From Kordiimonas sediminis (GTDB taxonomy: Bacteria; Pseudomonadota; Alphaproteobacteria; Sphingomonadales; Kordiimonadaceae), in the NCBI RefSeq assembly GCF_014656395.1, contig NZ_BNCI01000002.1, positions 992,001-1,056,000 of the forward strand: DNA of 64,000 bases. The letters run 5' to 3'. The notes beneath the pieces were generated by a model, which did not search any database, was not told where the DNA came from, and saw nothing but the letters and a program-made list of their open reading frames with translations. A program made the translations under genes and the position numbers. Each line of letters opens with the position of its first letter. Within the stretch, counting starts at the first letter, position 1. Below are positions 42,172 through 51,445 of this stretch, one piece after another.

Positions 42172-42204
42172 CTTAGATAAGGTGCATTTGAAAGCTGATA
42201 CTGT

Positions 42205-42639
42205 TTACTCAGCACCCATCATCGCGGTCAGTTTGGCTTGGGTAACAAGGGTATCCCCCACATATGCCTCTGCATCAAACTTCCAGACAGATCCACCACC
42301 GCGTGTGGTTTTAACTTTCATTTGCAGTGTATCGCCAGGCCCCACAACTTTACGGAACTTCGCACCGTCGATACCCATGAAATAGACAGTTTTACCAGCG
42401 GCCTCTGTCTGCGATAGCATAGCCATCACACCCGCTGTTTGTGCCATAGCTTCAAGAATCAGAACCCCAGGCATAACTGGCTTGCCAGGGAAGTGCCCCT
42501 GAAAAAACTCTTCATTGATCGTGACATTTTTTATCCCGGTTGCACTTTCACCAGGCACAATATCAATCACTTTATCAACAAGCAGGAACGGATACCGATG
42601 AGGTAACAGTTCCATGATTTTTTGAATATCGACTTCCAT
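42205..42639 (-). CDS. fabZ: 3-hydroxyacyl-ACP dehydratase FabZ
   Basis: Hot-dog-fold dehydratase of fatty acid elongation, 144 residues from the ATG at 42639 (GGAAAG ribosome site; a TTG five codons upstream is less likely). It has LLPHRYPFLLVDKV, the catalytic His of FQGHFPGKPVMPG and the catalytic Glu of LILEAMAQ. It usually sits inside a bamA-skp-lpxD-fabZ-lpxA-lpxI-lpxB cluster; here both the lpxD side and the lpxA side are empty. Confidence 0.94.
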   Translation of the reverse strand: MEVDIQKIMELLPHRYPFLLVDKVIDIVPGESATGIKNVTINEEFFQGHFPGKPVMPGVLILEAMAQTAGVMAMLSQTEAAGKTVYFMGIDGAKFRKVVGPGDTLQMKVKTTRGGGSVWKFDAEAYVGDTLVTQAKLTAMMGAE

Positions 42640-42667
42640 TAGTCTTTCCGTCAACCGCTCAGAAATT

Positions 42668-43249
42668 CTACTGATTTTCTTCAGCAGTAGCAGGAGTAGC
42701 TTTCTCAGGCATCGTCAAAGACACAGCAGGAAGTTCAGCATCCAGTTTCTCGATAAATTCAGTTGTTACATCAAGACCAGCAGCTGAGCCAAGAACCAGA
42801 CGCTTCAACATGATTACCTGAGCTTTTTTCTCTGACAGGATTGCACGGATAACCGGCTGGCGTGCGCGCTCTACCTGACGCATTGCTTCCTGACGACGTT
42901 CGTCAAAGAAATACTCAAGTGCTGCGAGGTTACGCTGTGCTGCAACAGCCTGTGTCTGAAGCTTACGCTTCTCTTCTTCATATTTATCGTTACCGATAAT
43001 GGACTTTTGCTTTTCTAGTTCACCTAGCTGCTGCTCCAGCTGGCCACCACGTGAAATGAACTGACGAAGCTGAACAATCTGCTCACGGTACTCGCCTGTC
43101 TGCAGATTAAAGTCCTTATAGGCAGCTGCTTCCCGCTCTACCCGCTCGTCATCAACGATCAGGATTTGTGCAGCAGCAACAGTACTAAAACCTGCTACCG
43201 CAACTGCTATTAGTGCAGTTTTCTTAAGAAGCTTACCAAAATTAAACAT
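42668..43249 (-). CDS. skp: OmpH/Skp-family periplasmic chaperone
   Basis: Periplasmic holdase for unfolded outer membrane proteins, 193 residues. A signal peptide (LLKKTALIAVAVAGFSTVAAA) precedes the helical tentacle domain, rich in Gln/Glu/Arg/Lys with coiled-coil character (EYREQIVQLRQFISRGGQLEQ and following), and a C-terminal strand region with a Pro/Thr/Glu-rich tail. It lies 54 bases after bamA. lpxD, normally next, is missing. Confidence 0.9.
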   Translation of the reverse strand: MFNFGKLLKKTALIAVAVAGFSTVAAAQILIVDDERVEREAAAYKDFNLQTGEYREQIVQLRQFISRGGQLEQQLGELEKQKSIIGNDKYEEEKRKLQTQAVAAQRNLAALEYFFDERRQEAMRQVERARQPVIRAILSEKKAQVIMLKRLVLGSAAGLDVTTEFIEKLDAELPAVSLTMPEKATPATAEENQ

Positions 43250-43303
43250 TATGTATTTCCCTTGTTACTATTCTTGTCAGACGATCCACTTTGTAGATCA
43301 TGC

Positions 43304-45988
43304 CTAGAATGTGGTCCCCACATTAAACTGTAGAGTCTGTGTACGGTCGCCAACCTGTTTTTTCAAGGCTTTTGACAGGTCAATCCGGAACGGTCCGAAA
43401 GGAGACTGCCATGAGAAACCGATACCTACAGCCACACGCGGGCTAATGCTGTCACCACCGATACAACCCAGCTCATGTCCAAATTCTGGAAGATCGTCTC
43501 CAGCCTCAGCAGCAGCATCCCGCGCCAAAATATACTCAGTTACATCTGCACGATTAAACGTACATTTATTCAGATCATCTACCTTGGCACGCCACAAACT
43601 ACCAACGTCCACAAAGGCAGATGCATTAATTCCCATCTCCAGCGCAGCATCTCCAATCGGGAAGAATAACTCACCCCGACCGATATAATACGCAGTACCA
43701 CCAAGGTTCGTGTTGTATGAGTTACCGCCACGCTGACCTACAGCAGCTTCAAGGCTGTTAATCTCGCGAGGGCCTACACCAGATGTGTCAAAACCGCGAA
43801 GCCTTGGGCCGCCTACGAAAAACTTATCAGTAAAGCGAACATTCTGGCCAATCCCCTTAATGAAGCCACCTTCACCTCCAACACGGAAGGTCCAGCCATC
43901 AAACGGTGTCCAGTAATTGTCAAAGTTCACCCGATTTTTCAGATAGCGTACGTCTCCGCCAACACCTGCAAAATCCTGAGAGAAATAGAAGCTGTGGCCA
44001 CGTGTCGGACGAATAACAGAATTCAATGTGTTAAAGCCAAGGGTATAACCAAGGATAGATTGCCAGCGCTTACCAAGAGACTCTTCATAATAGCGGCTGG
44101 TAAAGTTCAACTTTTCCAATTCATCAACAATACCGTCACCATCAACATCAAAGTCATTCTCGGTGATAACTCCATTGTCATCCAAATCAAAGAAGTTCAA
44201 GAATTGATCAATATCTTCCTGAACCCCTGCATCGATCAAGGTTTGGAGCTGTGTCTGCCGCGATGTCAGGTTTTGGACAAACCGATCTTCGACATATCCA
44301 GCATCAAATCGGGAATTATCGTGACGGAGTGTATACCGTGTTGAAAGTGTCCAATATTCATTAACAGCCATACCAGCACGGAGTGAGAAACCATAACTGT
44401 CTGTTTTAAAGGTACTTATTCTTGAACCTGTACCGAAGTCAAATTGCCTACCATTGGACTGTGTAGCAAAAATGTCAAAGCCCGCTGCAACATTACGGCC
44501 ACCAAAATATGGCTCTGTAAATCCAAGATCTATCTGCCGCTGAACACCAGACCAACGCAAACCAAGGCGAAGATCCTGCCCTTTACCCATCAAATTTCTT
44601 TCACGGATAGAAAAGTCAAAAATAAACTTCTCATAGGAGCTATAACCCGCACCAAGATTAAGTTCGCCGGTTGCCTGCTCCTCAACACTGACATCCAGAA
44701 CCATCCGGTCGGGCTCAGAGCCCTGAATTCTCTCGACTTCCACATTTCGGAAGAAGTTCAGACGGTTCAGTCGGTTTTCAGAACGCGTTACAAGAGATGA
44801 GTTAAAGGCATCCCCTTCTTGCAGACGCATTTCTCTGCGGATAACTTTATCAAGTGTCCGAACATTGCCTTTAATATTAACACGTTCAACATACACACGC
44901 GGTGCATCGCTAATGTTAAAAGTAATGTTAATTTTGCGCTCATCACGAGACCGATTAATCTGAGGGCGCACATCAACAAATGCATAGCCGAGAATACCCG
45001 CAGCATTTTCCAGTGATTCAATCGTACGTTCGATAGCTTCTGCGTTATAGGTCATGCCATCACGCATTTGCAGGAACGCTCTGAAAAGATTTGCATTCAC
45101 ATCACGAATTTCACTGGTGACGTCAATCTCACCAAATTCGTAGATTTCGCCTTCTTCCACAGTGAAGTTGATGAAAAAGTCTTCCCGGTCTGGCGTCAGT
45201 TCAGACACAGCAGAAACAATACGGAAATCTGCATAGCCTTCATTCAGATAAAACTGGCGCAGCACCTGCTGGTCATACGCCAAACGGTCTGGGTCAAAAG
45301 TATCGTTGGAGGTAAAAATCTTCCACCAGCGAGACTCTTTCGTCGCCAACACATCACGGAGATCACCGTCACTGTACTTTTTGTTACCAAGGAAGTTAAT
45401 GCGGCTTACTTTTGTCTTCGGCCCTTCCTGAATCTCAAAAAGCAGATCTACGCGGTTCTGTTCAAGCTGTACCACTTTCGGCTCAATGATAGCTGCAAAC
45501 CGCCCTTTACGGCGATACAGCTCCATCATGCGCTGTACATCTGCACGAACCTTGGAACGGGTAAAGACCATCCGGGGGCGAAGTCTGACTTCCTCGAACA
45601 TTTCTTCACGGTCGATTTTCTTGTTACCCTCAAAAACAATCCGGTTAATGATCGGATTCTCAACCACGCGAACAATCAAGACACCTTGTTGTTCATTCAG
45701 TTCCACATCAGAAAACAGGCCTGTTGCGAAGAGGTTTTTCAGACTTTGGTCCAATGCTTCACCGTCAAATCTGTCCCCAGCCTTAACCGTAAGATAGGAG
45801 GCAATAGTTTCTGGTTCCACCCGTTCATTTCCTGCGACAGAAATCTGGCGGATGATTGGCATTTCAACTGGAGCGGAAGCCACAGGAACATCCTGTGCTA
45901 CACCCGCCTGAACGCCAGTCAGAAGTAGTGTGGCCGTTACAATCACAGAACGTTGCACAGCCATAAATTCTTTATTAAATCGAAACAT
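43304..45988 (-). CDS. bamA: Outer membrane protein assembly factor BamA
   Basis: Omp85 core of the BAM complex, 894 residues, longer than the usual 760-810. A signal peptide (ending near QAGVAQD) is followed by five POTRA domains (about 45-440) and a 16-strand barrel. The barrel holds the lid-lock motif region (GPRLRGFDTSGVGPRE), and the last strand ends in Phe (TLQFNVGTTF). Two insertions are unusual: tandem EF-hand-like loops at D601-D612 and D614-E625, and a C809/C842 insertion of about 40 residues. Both fall in predicted surface loops. rseP lies 45 bases upstream. Confidence 0.95.
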   Translation of the reverse strand: MFRFNKEFMAVQRSVIVTATLLLTGVQAGVAQDVPVASAPVEMPIIRQISVAGNERVEPETIASYLTVKAGDRFDGEALDQSLKNLFATGLFSDVELNEQQGVLIVRVVENPIINRIVFEGNKKIDREEMFEEVRLRPRMVFTRSKVRADVQRMMELYRRKGRFAAIIEPKVVQLEQNRVDLLFEIQEGPKTKVSRINFLGNKKYSDGDLRDVLATKESRWWKIFTSNDTFDPDRLAYDQQVLRQFYLNEGYADFRIVSAVSELTPDREDFFINFTVEEGEIYEFGEIDVTSEIRDVNANLFRAFLQMRDGMTYNAEAIERTIESLENAAGILGYAFVDVRPQINRSRDERKINITFNISDAPRVYVERVNIKGNVRTLDKVIRREMRLQEGDAFNSSLVTRSENRLNRLNFFRNVEVERIQGSEPDRMVLDVSVEEQATGELNLGAGYSSYEKFIFDFSIRERNLMGKGQDLRLGLRWSGVQRQIDLGFTEPYFGGRNVAAGFDIFATQSNGRQFDFGTGSRISTFKTDSYGFSLRAGMAVNEYWTLSTRYTLRHDNSRFDAGYVEDRFVQNLTSRQTQLQTLIDAGVQEDIDQFLNFFDLDDNGVITENDFDVDGDGIVDELEKLNFTSRYYEESLGKRWQSILGYTLGFNTLNSVIRPTRGHSFYFSQDFAGVGGDVRYLKNRVNFDNYWTPFDGWTFRVGGEGGFIKGIGQNVRFTDKFFVGGPRLRGFDTSGVGPREINSLEAAVGQRGGNSYNTNLGGTAYYIGRGELFFPIGDAALEMGINASAFVDVGSLWRAKVDDLNKCTFNRADVTEYILARDAAAEAGDDLPEFGHELGCIGGDSISPRVAVGIGFSWQSPFGPFRIDLSKALKKQVGDRTQTLQFNVGTTF

Positions 45989-46033
45989 TCCAGCCTATAT
46001 TTTTCTTTTTAAAACTTTTGTGGTGAAAGTGGC

Positions 46034-47146
46034 CTAGAGCGCCACAGATTGCAAGTCATTCAATGTAACAAACAGCATAAAAATCAACATAAGTGCGAAA
46101 CCGGCAACAAAACCAGCTTCCTGAGCCTTTTTATTCAAGGGTGATCCCTTAACGGCCTCAATGAGGTAGAACATCAAATGCCCACCATCAAGCACAGGGA
46201 TTGGCAACAAATTCATTATGCCCAGATTCACAGATATAAGAGCGAGGAACCAAATCAGATTAGTCAGCCCCTGCTCTGCTGCTTCGCCGGTCATTGAGAC
46301 AATCTTTACAGGCCCGCCCATTTCCTTGACAGAACGAACGCCCATGATCATCTGACCAATCGTAACGAAAATAGATTTTGACATTTCATATGTCTGAACA
46401 GTGCCCTTGCCAAGAGATTCAAACAATCCAACATCACGATGTTCAATAGAACGGGTAGACACGCCCAATATGCCGTAGGGGTATTTCGTGCCAAATCTGT
46501 CTTCATAAAAATCTTTACCAATAACAACAGGCAAAGACTGCTCTACACCGCCCCGCTCCAACCGAACAGTTAACGCAGCACCTGGGTACATACGAATTTC
46601 GCGACCAATGTCAGTAAAATACTCAATTTCACGGTCACCAACCTTCAAAATCCTGTCACCAGGTAAGAGGCCAGCTTTTTCAGCGGCTGAGCCTTCCAGA
46701 ATTTCCTCAACAACAGGTTCAGAATATGCCATGCCATTGATCAAGTAAAACCCGGCAAAAACCAATGCCGCAGCCAATAGATTAATCGCTGGACCCGCAG
46801 CAACCACTAACGCACGCTGATACAATGGTTTAAAATGTAAGCACTGCTGTTTTTCTTCATCAGTTAGATAGTCAAGCCCGTCACCCGCATCAGATGCGCC
46901 AGATTTGTCGCCAAAGAATTTCACATACCCACCCAGCGGTAACATGGCAATCTTCCAACGCACACCAGTCTTGGGGGATGTCCAGCCAAACAGTTCCTTG
47001 CCGAATCCTACAGAAAAGCTATCCACCTTGATTTTAAAAAGCCGCGCAACACTATAGTGTCCCCATTCGTGAATGAAGACCAGCAGGCTAAACCCGCCAA
47101 TAAACGCAACGAGTGTAATGAAAAATCCAGGAGCTTCAGTTTCCAT
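46034..47146 (-). CDS. rseP: Site-2 protease RseP
   Basis: Inner-membrane intramembrane zinc metalloprotease of 370 residues. The HExxH motif is in FIHEWGHYSVARLF; one PDZ domain (about 125-210) contains GLLPGDRILKVGDRE; the third conserved motif is LNLLPIPVLDGGHLMFYLIEA. Hydrophobic spans are at the N-terminus, around residue 110 and near the C-terminus. Whether an RseA-type anti-sigma factor exists is not visible. It lies 17 bases after dxr. Confidence 0.94.
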   Translation of the reverse strand: METEAPGFFITLVAFIGGFSLLVFIHEWGHYSVARLFKIKVDSFSVGFGKELFGWTSPKTGVRWKIAMLPLGGYVKFFGDKSGASDAGDGLDYLTDEEKQQCLHFKPLYQRALVVAAGPAINLLAAALVFAGFYLINGMAYSEPVVEEILEGSAAEKAGLLPGDRILKVGDREIEYFTDIGREIRMYPGAALTVRLERGGVEQSLPVVIGKDFYEDRFGTKYPYGILGVSTRSIEHRDVGLFESLGKGTVQTYEMSKSIFVTIGQMIMGVRSVKEMGGPVKIVSMTGEAAEQGLTNLIWFLALISVNLGIMNLLPIPVLDGGHLMFYLIEAVKGSPLNKKAQEAGFVAGFALMLIFMLFVTLNDLQSVAL

Positions 47147-47163
47147 GTGTATTCCCTACTAAC

Positions 47164-48333
47164 CTAGGCATTTTCTTCGACTATCAAAGCGGAAGCTATC
47201 TTTCTTGCTTCCAAGTCTATTTGTAGCAGATTTTCAATCGAATGTGGCACTTTCATGTCCAAACGGGACAATGTCTTTTCCACTATTGAAGCAATCCCCA
47301 TAAATCCTATTTTGTCATTCAAAAATGATTCTACGGCAACTTCGTTTGCGGCATTTAAAATTACCGGCGCCGCCCCTCCTGCTTTAAGCGCTTCAAGTGC
47401 AAGAGCCAGACACGGAAAAGCTTCCAGATCAGGTTCTCTAAAATCCAGCTGACCAATCTGTGCAAGATTAAGCTTGGGGCTTGGTGATTCCATACGTTGG
47501 GGCCATGCCAGCGCATAAGCAATCGGCGTACGCATATCCGGCGAGCCTAACTGCGCCAATACACTGCCATCCCCATACTCCACCATCGAATGAATAACAG
47601 ATTGCGGATGGACAAGTACCTCAATCTGAGAGACCTCCACCGGGAAAAGGTGGTAGGCTTCAATCACTTCAAGCCCCTTATTCATCATCGTAGCAGAATC
47701 GACAGATATCTTGGCGCCCATATCCCAGTTCGGGTGCGCCACTGCCTGTGCCGGCGTTACACTAAGCAGATCTTTCTTAGGCGTATTTAAAAAGGGTCCG
47801 CCAGAGGCCGTCAGAATAATCTTGGAAATATGGTCGATCTGATCCGCCTCAAACACCTGAAAAATTGCGTTATGTTCAGAATCGACGGGCAGAAGTGTTG
47901 TCCCATGCTTACGGACCTCTTCCATCATTAGGTCACCGGCACACACAAGACATTCCTTGTTTGCTAGCGCAACTGTGTTGCCCTGTCTAACGGCTTCAAG
48001 CGTCGGCCTGAGACCTGCTGCACCAACGATTGCAGCCATAACAAGGTCTGCTTCAACCGACGCAGCATCGATAAGGGCTTGCTGTCCTGCTGCCGCCTTC
48101 ACTGAGGTACCACTTAAAAGTTCCTTAAGCCGACCATAATGATCTTCGTTCCCAATGACGGCTAAATCGATTTGAAACTCTATCGCAAGCGCAGCCAATT
48201 CTTCTACTTTGTTTTGAGCAGTTAGAACACGCACTTGAAAGATATCTGGATTACGACGAATTAGATCGATAGTGCTCAGACCAACAGATCCTGTAGCCCC
48301 TAAAATACTGATAGTTTTGCAGTTTGTCGCCAT
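47164..48333 (-). CDS. dxr: 1-deoxy-D-xylulose 5-phosphate reductoisomerase
   Basis: Second enzyme of the MEP isoprenoid pathway, 389 residues from the ATG at 48333. It has NADPH-binding ISILGATGSVGLSTIDLI, the metal-site DSEHNAIFQ, TASGGPF, HPNWDMGAKISVDSATMMNKGLEVIEA and a C-terminal NAANEVAVESFL. The frame opens 29 codons earlier, inside cdsA, but the ATG lies one base after the cdsA stop. ispDF of the same pathway lies at 8.9 kb. Confidence 0.95.
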   Translation of the reverse strand: MATNCKTISILGATGSVGLSTIDLIRRNPDIFQVRVLTAQNKVEELAALAIEFQIDLAVIGNEDHYGRLKELLSGTSVKAAAGQQALIDAASVEADLVMAAIVGAAGLRPTLEAVRQGNTVALANKECLVCAGDLMMEEVRKHGTTLLPVDSEHNAIFQVFEADQIDHISKIILTASGGPFLNTPKKDLLSVTPAQAVAHPNWDMGAKISVDSATMMNKGLEVIEAYHLFPVEVSQIEVLVHPQSVIHSMVEYGDGSVLAQLGSPDMRTPIAYALAWPQRMESPSPKLNLAQIGQLDFREPDLEAFPCLALALEALKAGGAAPVILNAANEVAVESFLNDKIGFMGIASIVEKTLSRLDMKVPHSIENLLQIDLEARKIASALIVEENA

Positions 48334-48334
48334 G

Positions 48335-49162
48335 TCAGATAATCGCAAAATAGTCGTAAGCAATCGCCATTGCCGGCGCAGCCAATACAAGGCCATCCAC
48401 CCGGTCAAGCAGCCCCCCATGCCCAGGAATAATACCGCCGGAGTCCTTCACACCAAAGGCACGCTTGACTGCACTTTCAAGAAGGTCCCCCATCTGGGCA
48501 ATAGCCGCCACCACCAAGCTTACCAAGCATATAACCGTAATATCACCCCAGTTAATAATGTAGGCAAGGACACCGGACGCAATTGCAGCCAAAAGCATGC
48601 CGCCTAGTAATCCTGCCCATGTTTTCTTGGGACTGATTTTCGGAGCAAGCTTGGGGCCACCAATTCCTTTGCCAAAGAAATAGCCTCCGATGTCAGTTGC
48701 CCACACAATCAGGAAAGTCCAAAAAAGGTAAATGGCACCATCTTCCACCCCCCGTAACCAGGACAGGGAGATCAGTGGCAGGATGACATACAGTATTCCA
48801 TTGCCGCCCCAACGAGTAATATGGAGCCCACGTCCCTCAGTTCCGTCATATTCACGAATTGAAAGAATGATCAGCAAAAAGGGAAGAAAAATCACCAGGA
48901 TCAAATTTGTAATACCATTGGCACCCGACAAAATATGCCCCAGCATCACAGATGCCAGTATGAAGAATATCCCTGATATTCGAAACGGCTTTTCTGGAAT
49001 GTTAGTGACTTCACACCATTCAAGAAACATAATGACGCCGCCGACTGCTAACAAGCCCGTTAACCAGTACCCACCGGACAGAATGATGAAAATTACCGGC
49101 GGCAATAAAACAAGCGCGGCAATAATGCGTTTAAACAGATTGTCAGATAAGCCAAGGGGCAT
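48335..49162 (-). CDS. cdsA: Phosphatidate cytidylyltransferase
   Basis: Inner-membrane enzyme making CDP-diacylglycerol for phospholipids, 275 residues from the ATG at 49162. A GTG at 49210 would add 16 codons and overlap uppS; the ATG is preferred as it starts just before the first hydrophobic helix. Several membrane helices precede the family signature (KRAFGVKDSGGIIPGHGGLLDRVDGL). Close packing with uppS and dxr is standard. Confidence 0.92.
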   Translation of the reverse strand: MPLGLSDNLFKRIIAALVLLPPVIFIILSGGYWLTGLLAVGGVIMFLEWCEVTNIPEKPFRISGIFFILASVMLGHILSGANGITNLILVIFLPFLLIILSIREYDGTEGRGLHITRWGGNGILYVILPLISLSWLRGVEDGAIYLFWTFLIVWATDIGGYFFGKGIGGPKLAPKISPKKTWAGLLGGMLLAAIASGVLAYIINWGDITVICLVSLVVAAIAQMGDLLESAVKRAFGVKDSGGIIPGHGGLLDRVDGLVLAAPAMAIAYDYFAII

Positions 49163-49181
49163 TCTCTTGCTTTCTTTAGTA

Positions 49182-49922
49182 TTAAGGACGCGCGCCGTAT
49201 CGTCTTTCACGGGTCAGATAGTTTTGAACTGCCTCATGAAAAATCTCTTTGGTAAAATCTGGCCACAGCACATCCAGAAACAGGAACTCTGCGTAAGCAG
49301 CCTGCCACAATAGGAAATTTGACAGTCGCTGCTCCCCACTGGTTCTGATGATCAGATCGGGATCAGGTATGCCCTTCGTCTGAAGTGACGAAGACACCAA
49401 ATCCTCGCTTATGTCTTCAAGGGCAACGTCACCAGATTGTACTTTCGCAGCTATATGCTTTGCAGCTTCGGTGATTTCTTCCCGAGCTCCATAACTCAAA
49501 GCGATAACAAGCGTCAGACGCGAATTATCTGCAGTTAGCGCTTCTGCCTGCGCCACCATCTTCTGGATATCTTCAGCCAGGCGCTCCCGGTGCCCTATAA
49601 CCTTTAACTTAATGCCTTCCTTATGAAGCCTTTTTATCTCTCTACTCAGATAAAAGCGGAGAAGCCCCATAAGATCAGAGACTTCTTCCTGAGGCCTGTT
49701 CCAGTTTTCAGAAGAAAAAGCATATAGTGTCAGGTAAGACACTCCAGCCTCGACAGCACCTTCAATTGCCTGTCGAACAGCTTCAGATCCTTTTTTATGG
49801 CCCTGACCACGGGATACCTTTTCCCGCACAGCCCAACGGCCATTACCATCCATAATGACGGCAACATGCTGCGGCACAGACTGTGAACTGGAATAAGCAG
49901 CCGATGTGGTGTCAGGCACCAT
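49182..49922 (-). CDS. uppS: Undecaprenyl diphosphate synthase
   Basis: Cis-prenyltransferase making the C55 lipid carrier for peptidoglycan and glycans, 246 residues. It has the substrate-binding IMDGNGRWA with catalytic Asp, the HKKGSEAVR region, YLTLYAFSSENWNRP, LVIALSYGAREEIT and PDLIIRTSGEQRLSNFLLWQ. The ATG at 49922 lies two bases after the frr stop, with CAGG 9 bases upstream. Confidence 0.95.
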   Translation of the reverse strand: MVPDTTSAAYSSSQSVPQHVAVIMDGNGRWAVREKVSRGQGHKKGSEAVRQAIEGAVEAGVSYLTLYAFSSENWNRPQEEVSDLMGLLRFYLSREIKRLHKEGIKLKVIGHRERLAEDIQKMVAQAEALTADNSRLTLVIALSYGAREEITEAAKHIAAKVQSGDVALEDISEDLVSSSLQTKGIPDPDLIIRTSGEQRLSNFLLWQAAYAEFLFLDVLWPDFTKEIFHEAVQNYLTRERRYGARP

Positions 49923-49924
49923 AC

Positions 49925-50488
49925 TCAAACCTGCATGATCTCTTGTTCTTTTGCCTCGAGAACCTTATCGATCTCTGCGACGAATTTGTCGGTCAGGCTT
50001 TGGACTTCATCAGCGTACATTTTATGTTCATCTTCGCTGATAGCCTTATCTTTTTCCATTTTCTTAAGCGCATCCATGCCGGATTTGCGAACGTTTCTGA
50101 CCGCGATACGGCCTTGCTCGGCATATTTCGCTGCAACTTTAGTAAGTTCCTGGCGACGCTCTTCGTTTAACTCAGGGATAGGAATGCGGACCAACTGGCC
50201 ATCCAGCATCGGGTTAAGACCAAGACCAGATGTCCGAATTGCTTTCTCTACAGCACTTGCATTGGCTTTGTCCCAAACTTGAACGGATAGCATTCTTGGC
50301 TCAGGAACAGACACAGTACCAACCTGATTAAGAGGCATGGAAGAGCCGTATACATCAACCATAACAGGATCAAGCAGGCTTGTAGTTGCACGCCCGGTGC
50401 GCAGACCGGAAAATTCATGTTTCAAGGCATCGACAGCACCAGCCATACGACGTTCAAAATCGTCTAGATCAAACGTATCATCACTCAT
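49925..50488 (-). CDS. frr: Ribosome recycling factor
   Basis: Splits post-termination ribosomes with EF-G. The 187 residues form the three-helix-bundle and beta domain, with [44 protein letters not shown]-type sequence seen as [17 protein letters not shown], and [19 protein letters not shown]. It follows pyrH by 1 base and precedes uppS by 2, so the three are translated as a tight block. Confidence 0.96.
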   Translation of the reverse strand: MSDDTFDLDDFERRMAGAVDALKHEFSGLRTGRATTSLLDPVMVDVYGSSMPLNQVGTVSVPEPRMLSVQVWDKANASAVEKAIRTSGLGLNPMLDGQLVRIPIPELNEERRQELTKVAAKYAEQGRIAVRNVRKSGMDALKKMEKDKAISEDEHKMYADEVQSLTDKFVAEIDKVLEAKEQEIMQV

Positions 50489-50489
50489 T

Positions 50490-51215
50490 TTATGATTCCT
50501 CCCCTACGATGGTACAGAGCCCCTCGCCCCGTAAGACATTCATCAGGGCATTCTCTGTATGGATAGAAAAAACTACAATTGGAATATTGTTTTCACGACT
50601 TAAAGAAATAGCAGATGCATCCATAACCTTCAGGTCCTGACGCAGCACATCCATATATGATAGTGCATCATAGCGAACGGCATCAGGATGGGTCTTTGGA
50701 TCAGCATCATAAACGCCGTCAACCTGCGTACCCTTAAGTAGTGCGTTACAGTTCATTTCCGCAGCACGCAAAGCCGCTGCAGTATCAGTTGTGAAGAACG
50801 GATTACCCGTGCCCGCTGCAAAGATTACGACACGGCCTTTTTCAAGGTGTCTGATTGCTCTGCGCCGGATGTATGGCTCGCTCACACTTGCCATAGGAAT
50901 GGCTGAAAGCACACGCGTATCAACGCCGATTTCTTCGAGGGAATTTTGAAGTGCCAACGCATTCATTACCGTTGCTAGCATGCCCATGTGGTCAGCAGTT
51001 GCACGGTCCATCCCTTGTGCAGCGCCTTTCATACCGCGGAAAATATTACCGCCACCAACAACAATGCAAACTTCTACACCGCCCAAGATAGCTGCTTTCA
51101 CTTCAGCAGCAACTCCTGCAACCGTTTCTGGATTAATTCCGTAACTGTCATTACCCATAAGGGCTTCACCCGACAGTTTCAGCAAAACTCTTTTATATTT
51201 AGGGTCTTTGGACAT
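50490..51215 (-). CDS. pyrH: UMP kinase
   Basis: Amino-acid-kinase-fold UMP kinase, 241 residues. Motifs are [11 protein letters not shown], the glycine loop [40 protein letters not shown] and [16 protein letters not shown] strong ribosome site (GGGAGGAAG) precedes the ATG. A terminator lies between tsf and pyrH, so pyrH likely has its own promoter in the 230-base gap; TTGACT with a weak TAAAGA is one candidate. Confidence 0.96.
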   Translation of the reverse strand: MSKDPKYKRVLLKLSGEALMGNDSYGINPETVAGVAAEVKAAILGGVEVCIVVGGGNIFRGMKGAAQGMDRATADHMGMLATVMNALALQNSLEEIGVDTRVLSAIPMASVSEPYIRRRAIRHLEKGRVVIFAAGTGNPFFTTDTAAALRAAEMNCNALLKGTQVDGVYDADPKTHPDAVRYDALSYMDVLRQDLKVMDASAISLSRENNIPIVVFSIHTENALMNVLRGEGLCTIVGEES

Positions 51216-51392
51216 CCAGAAACTTCCTCCCTGATATCATAATTCCGGCGCAGCTTAGCCATTTCTGCGAGCAATAGCCAGCCGAACTTTCAGCATTTTC
51301 TTTAAGCAATTAAATTTGTCAGTCAAGTGACAGAATTCGGACAGCATTTCAATAAAAAAGGTGCGCGAATATATTCGGGCTCCGCAATTGCC

Positions 51393-51422
51393 CACAAAAA
51401 ACCCGGGGCAAACCCCGGGTTT
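51393..51422 (-). terminator. Terminator after tsf
   Basis: A 10-bp stem (AAACCCGGGG with CCCCGGGTTT), 4-base loop and, on the minus strand, a run of six T (read from the A-rich left flank) lie 24 bases after the tsf stop. It closes the rpsB-tsf transcript. Confidence 0.88.
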
Positions 51423-51445
51423 CTATTATTCTTATGTGCTGAGAT

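Noticed and set aside
51366-51377. Perfect palindrome CGAATATATTCG upstream of pyrH
   Set aside because: It is short and AT-rich, beside the tsf terminator, and about 150 bases from pyrH; nothing ties it to a regulator.
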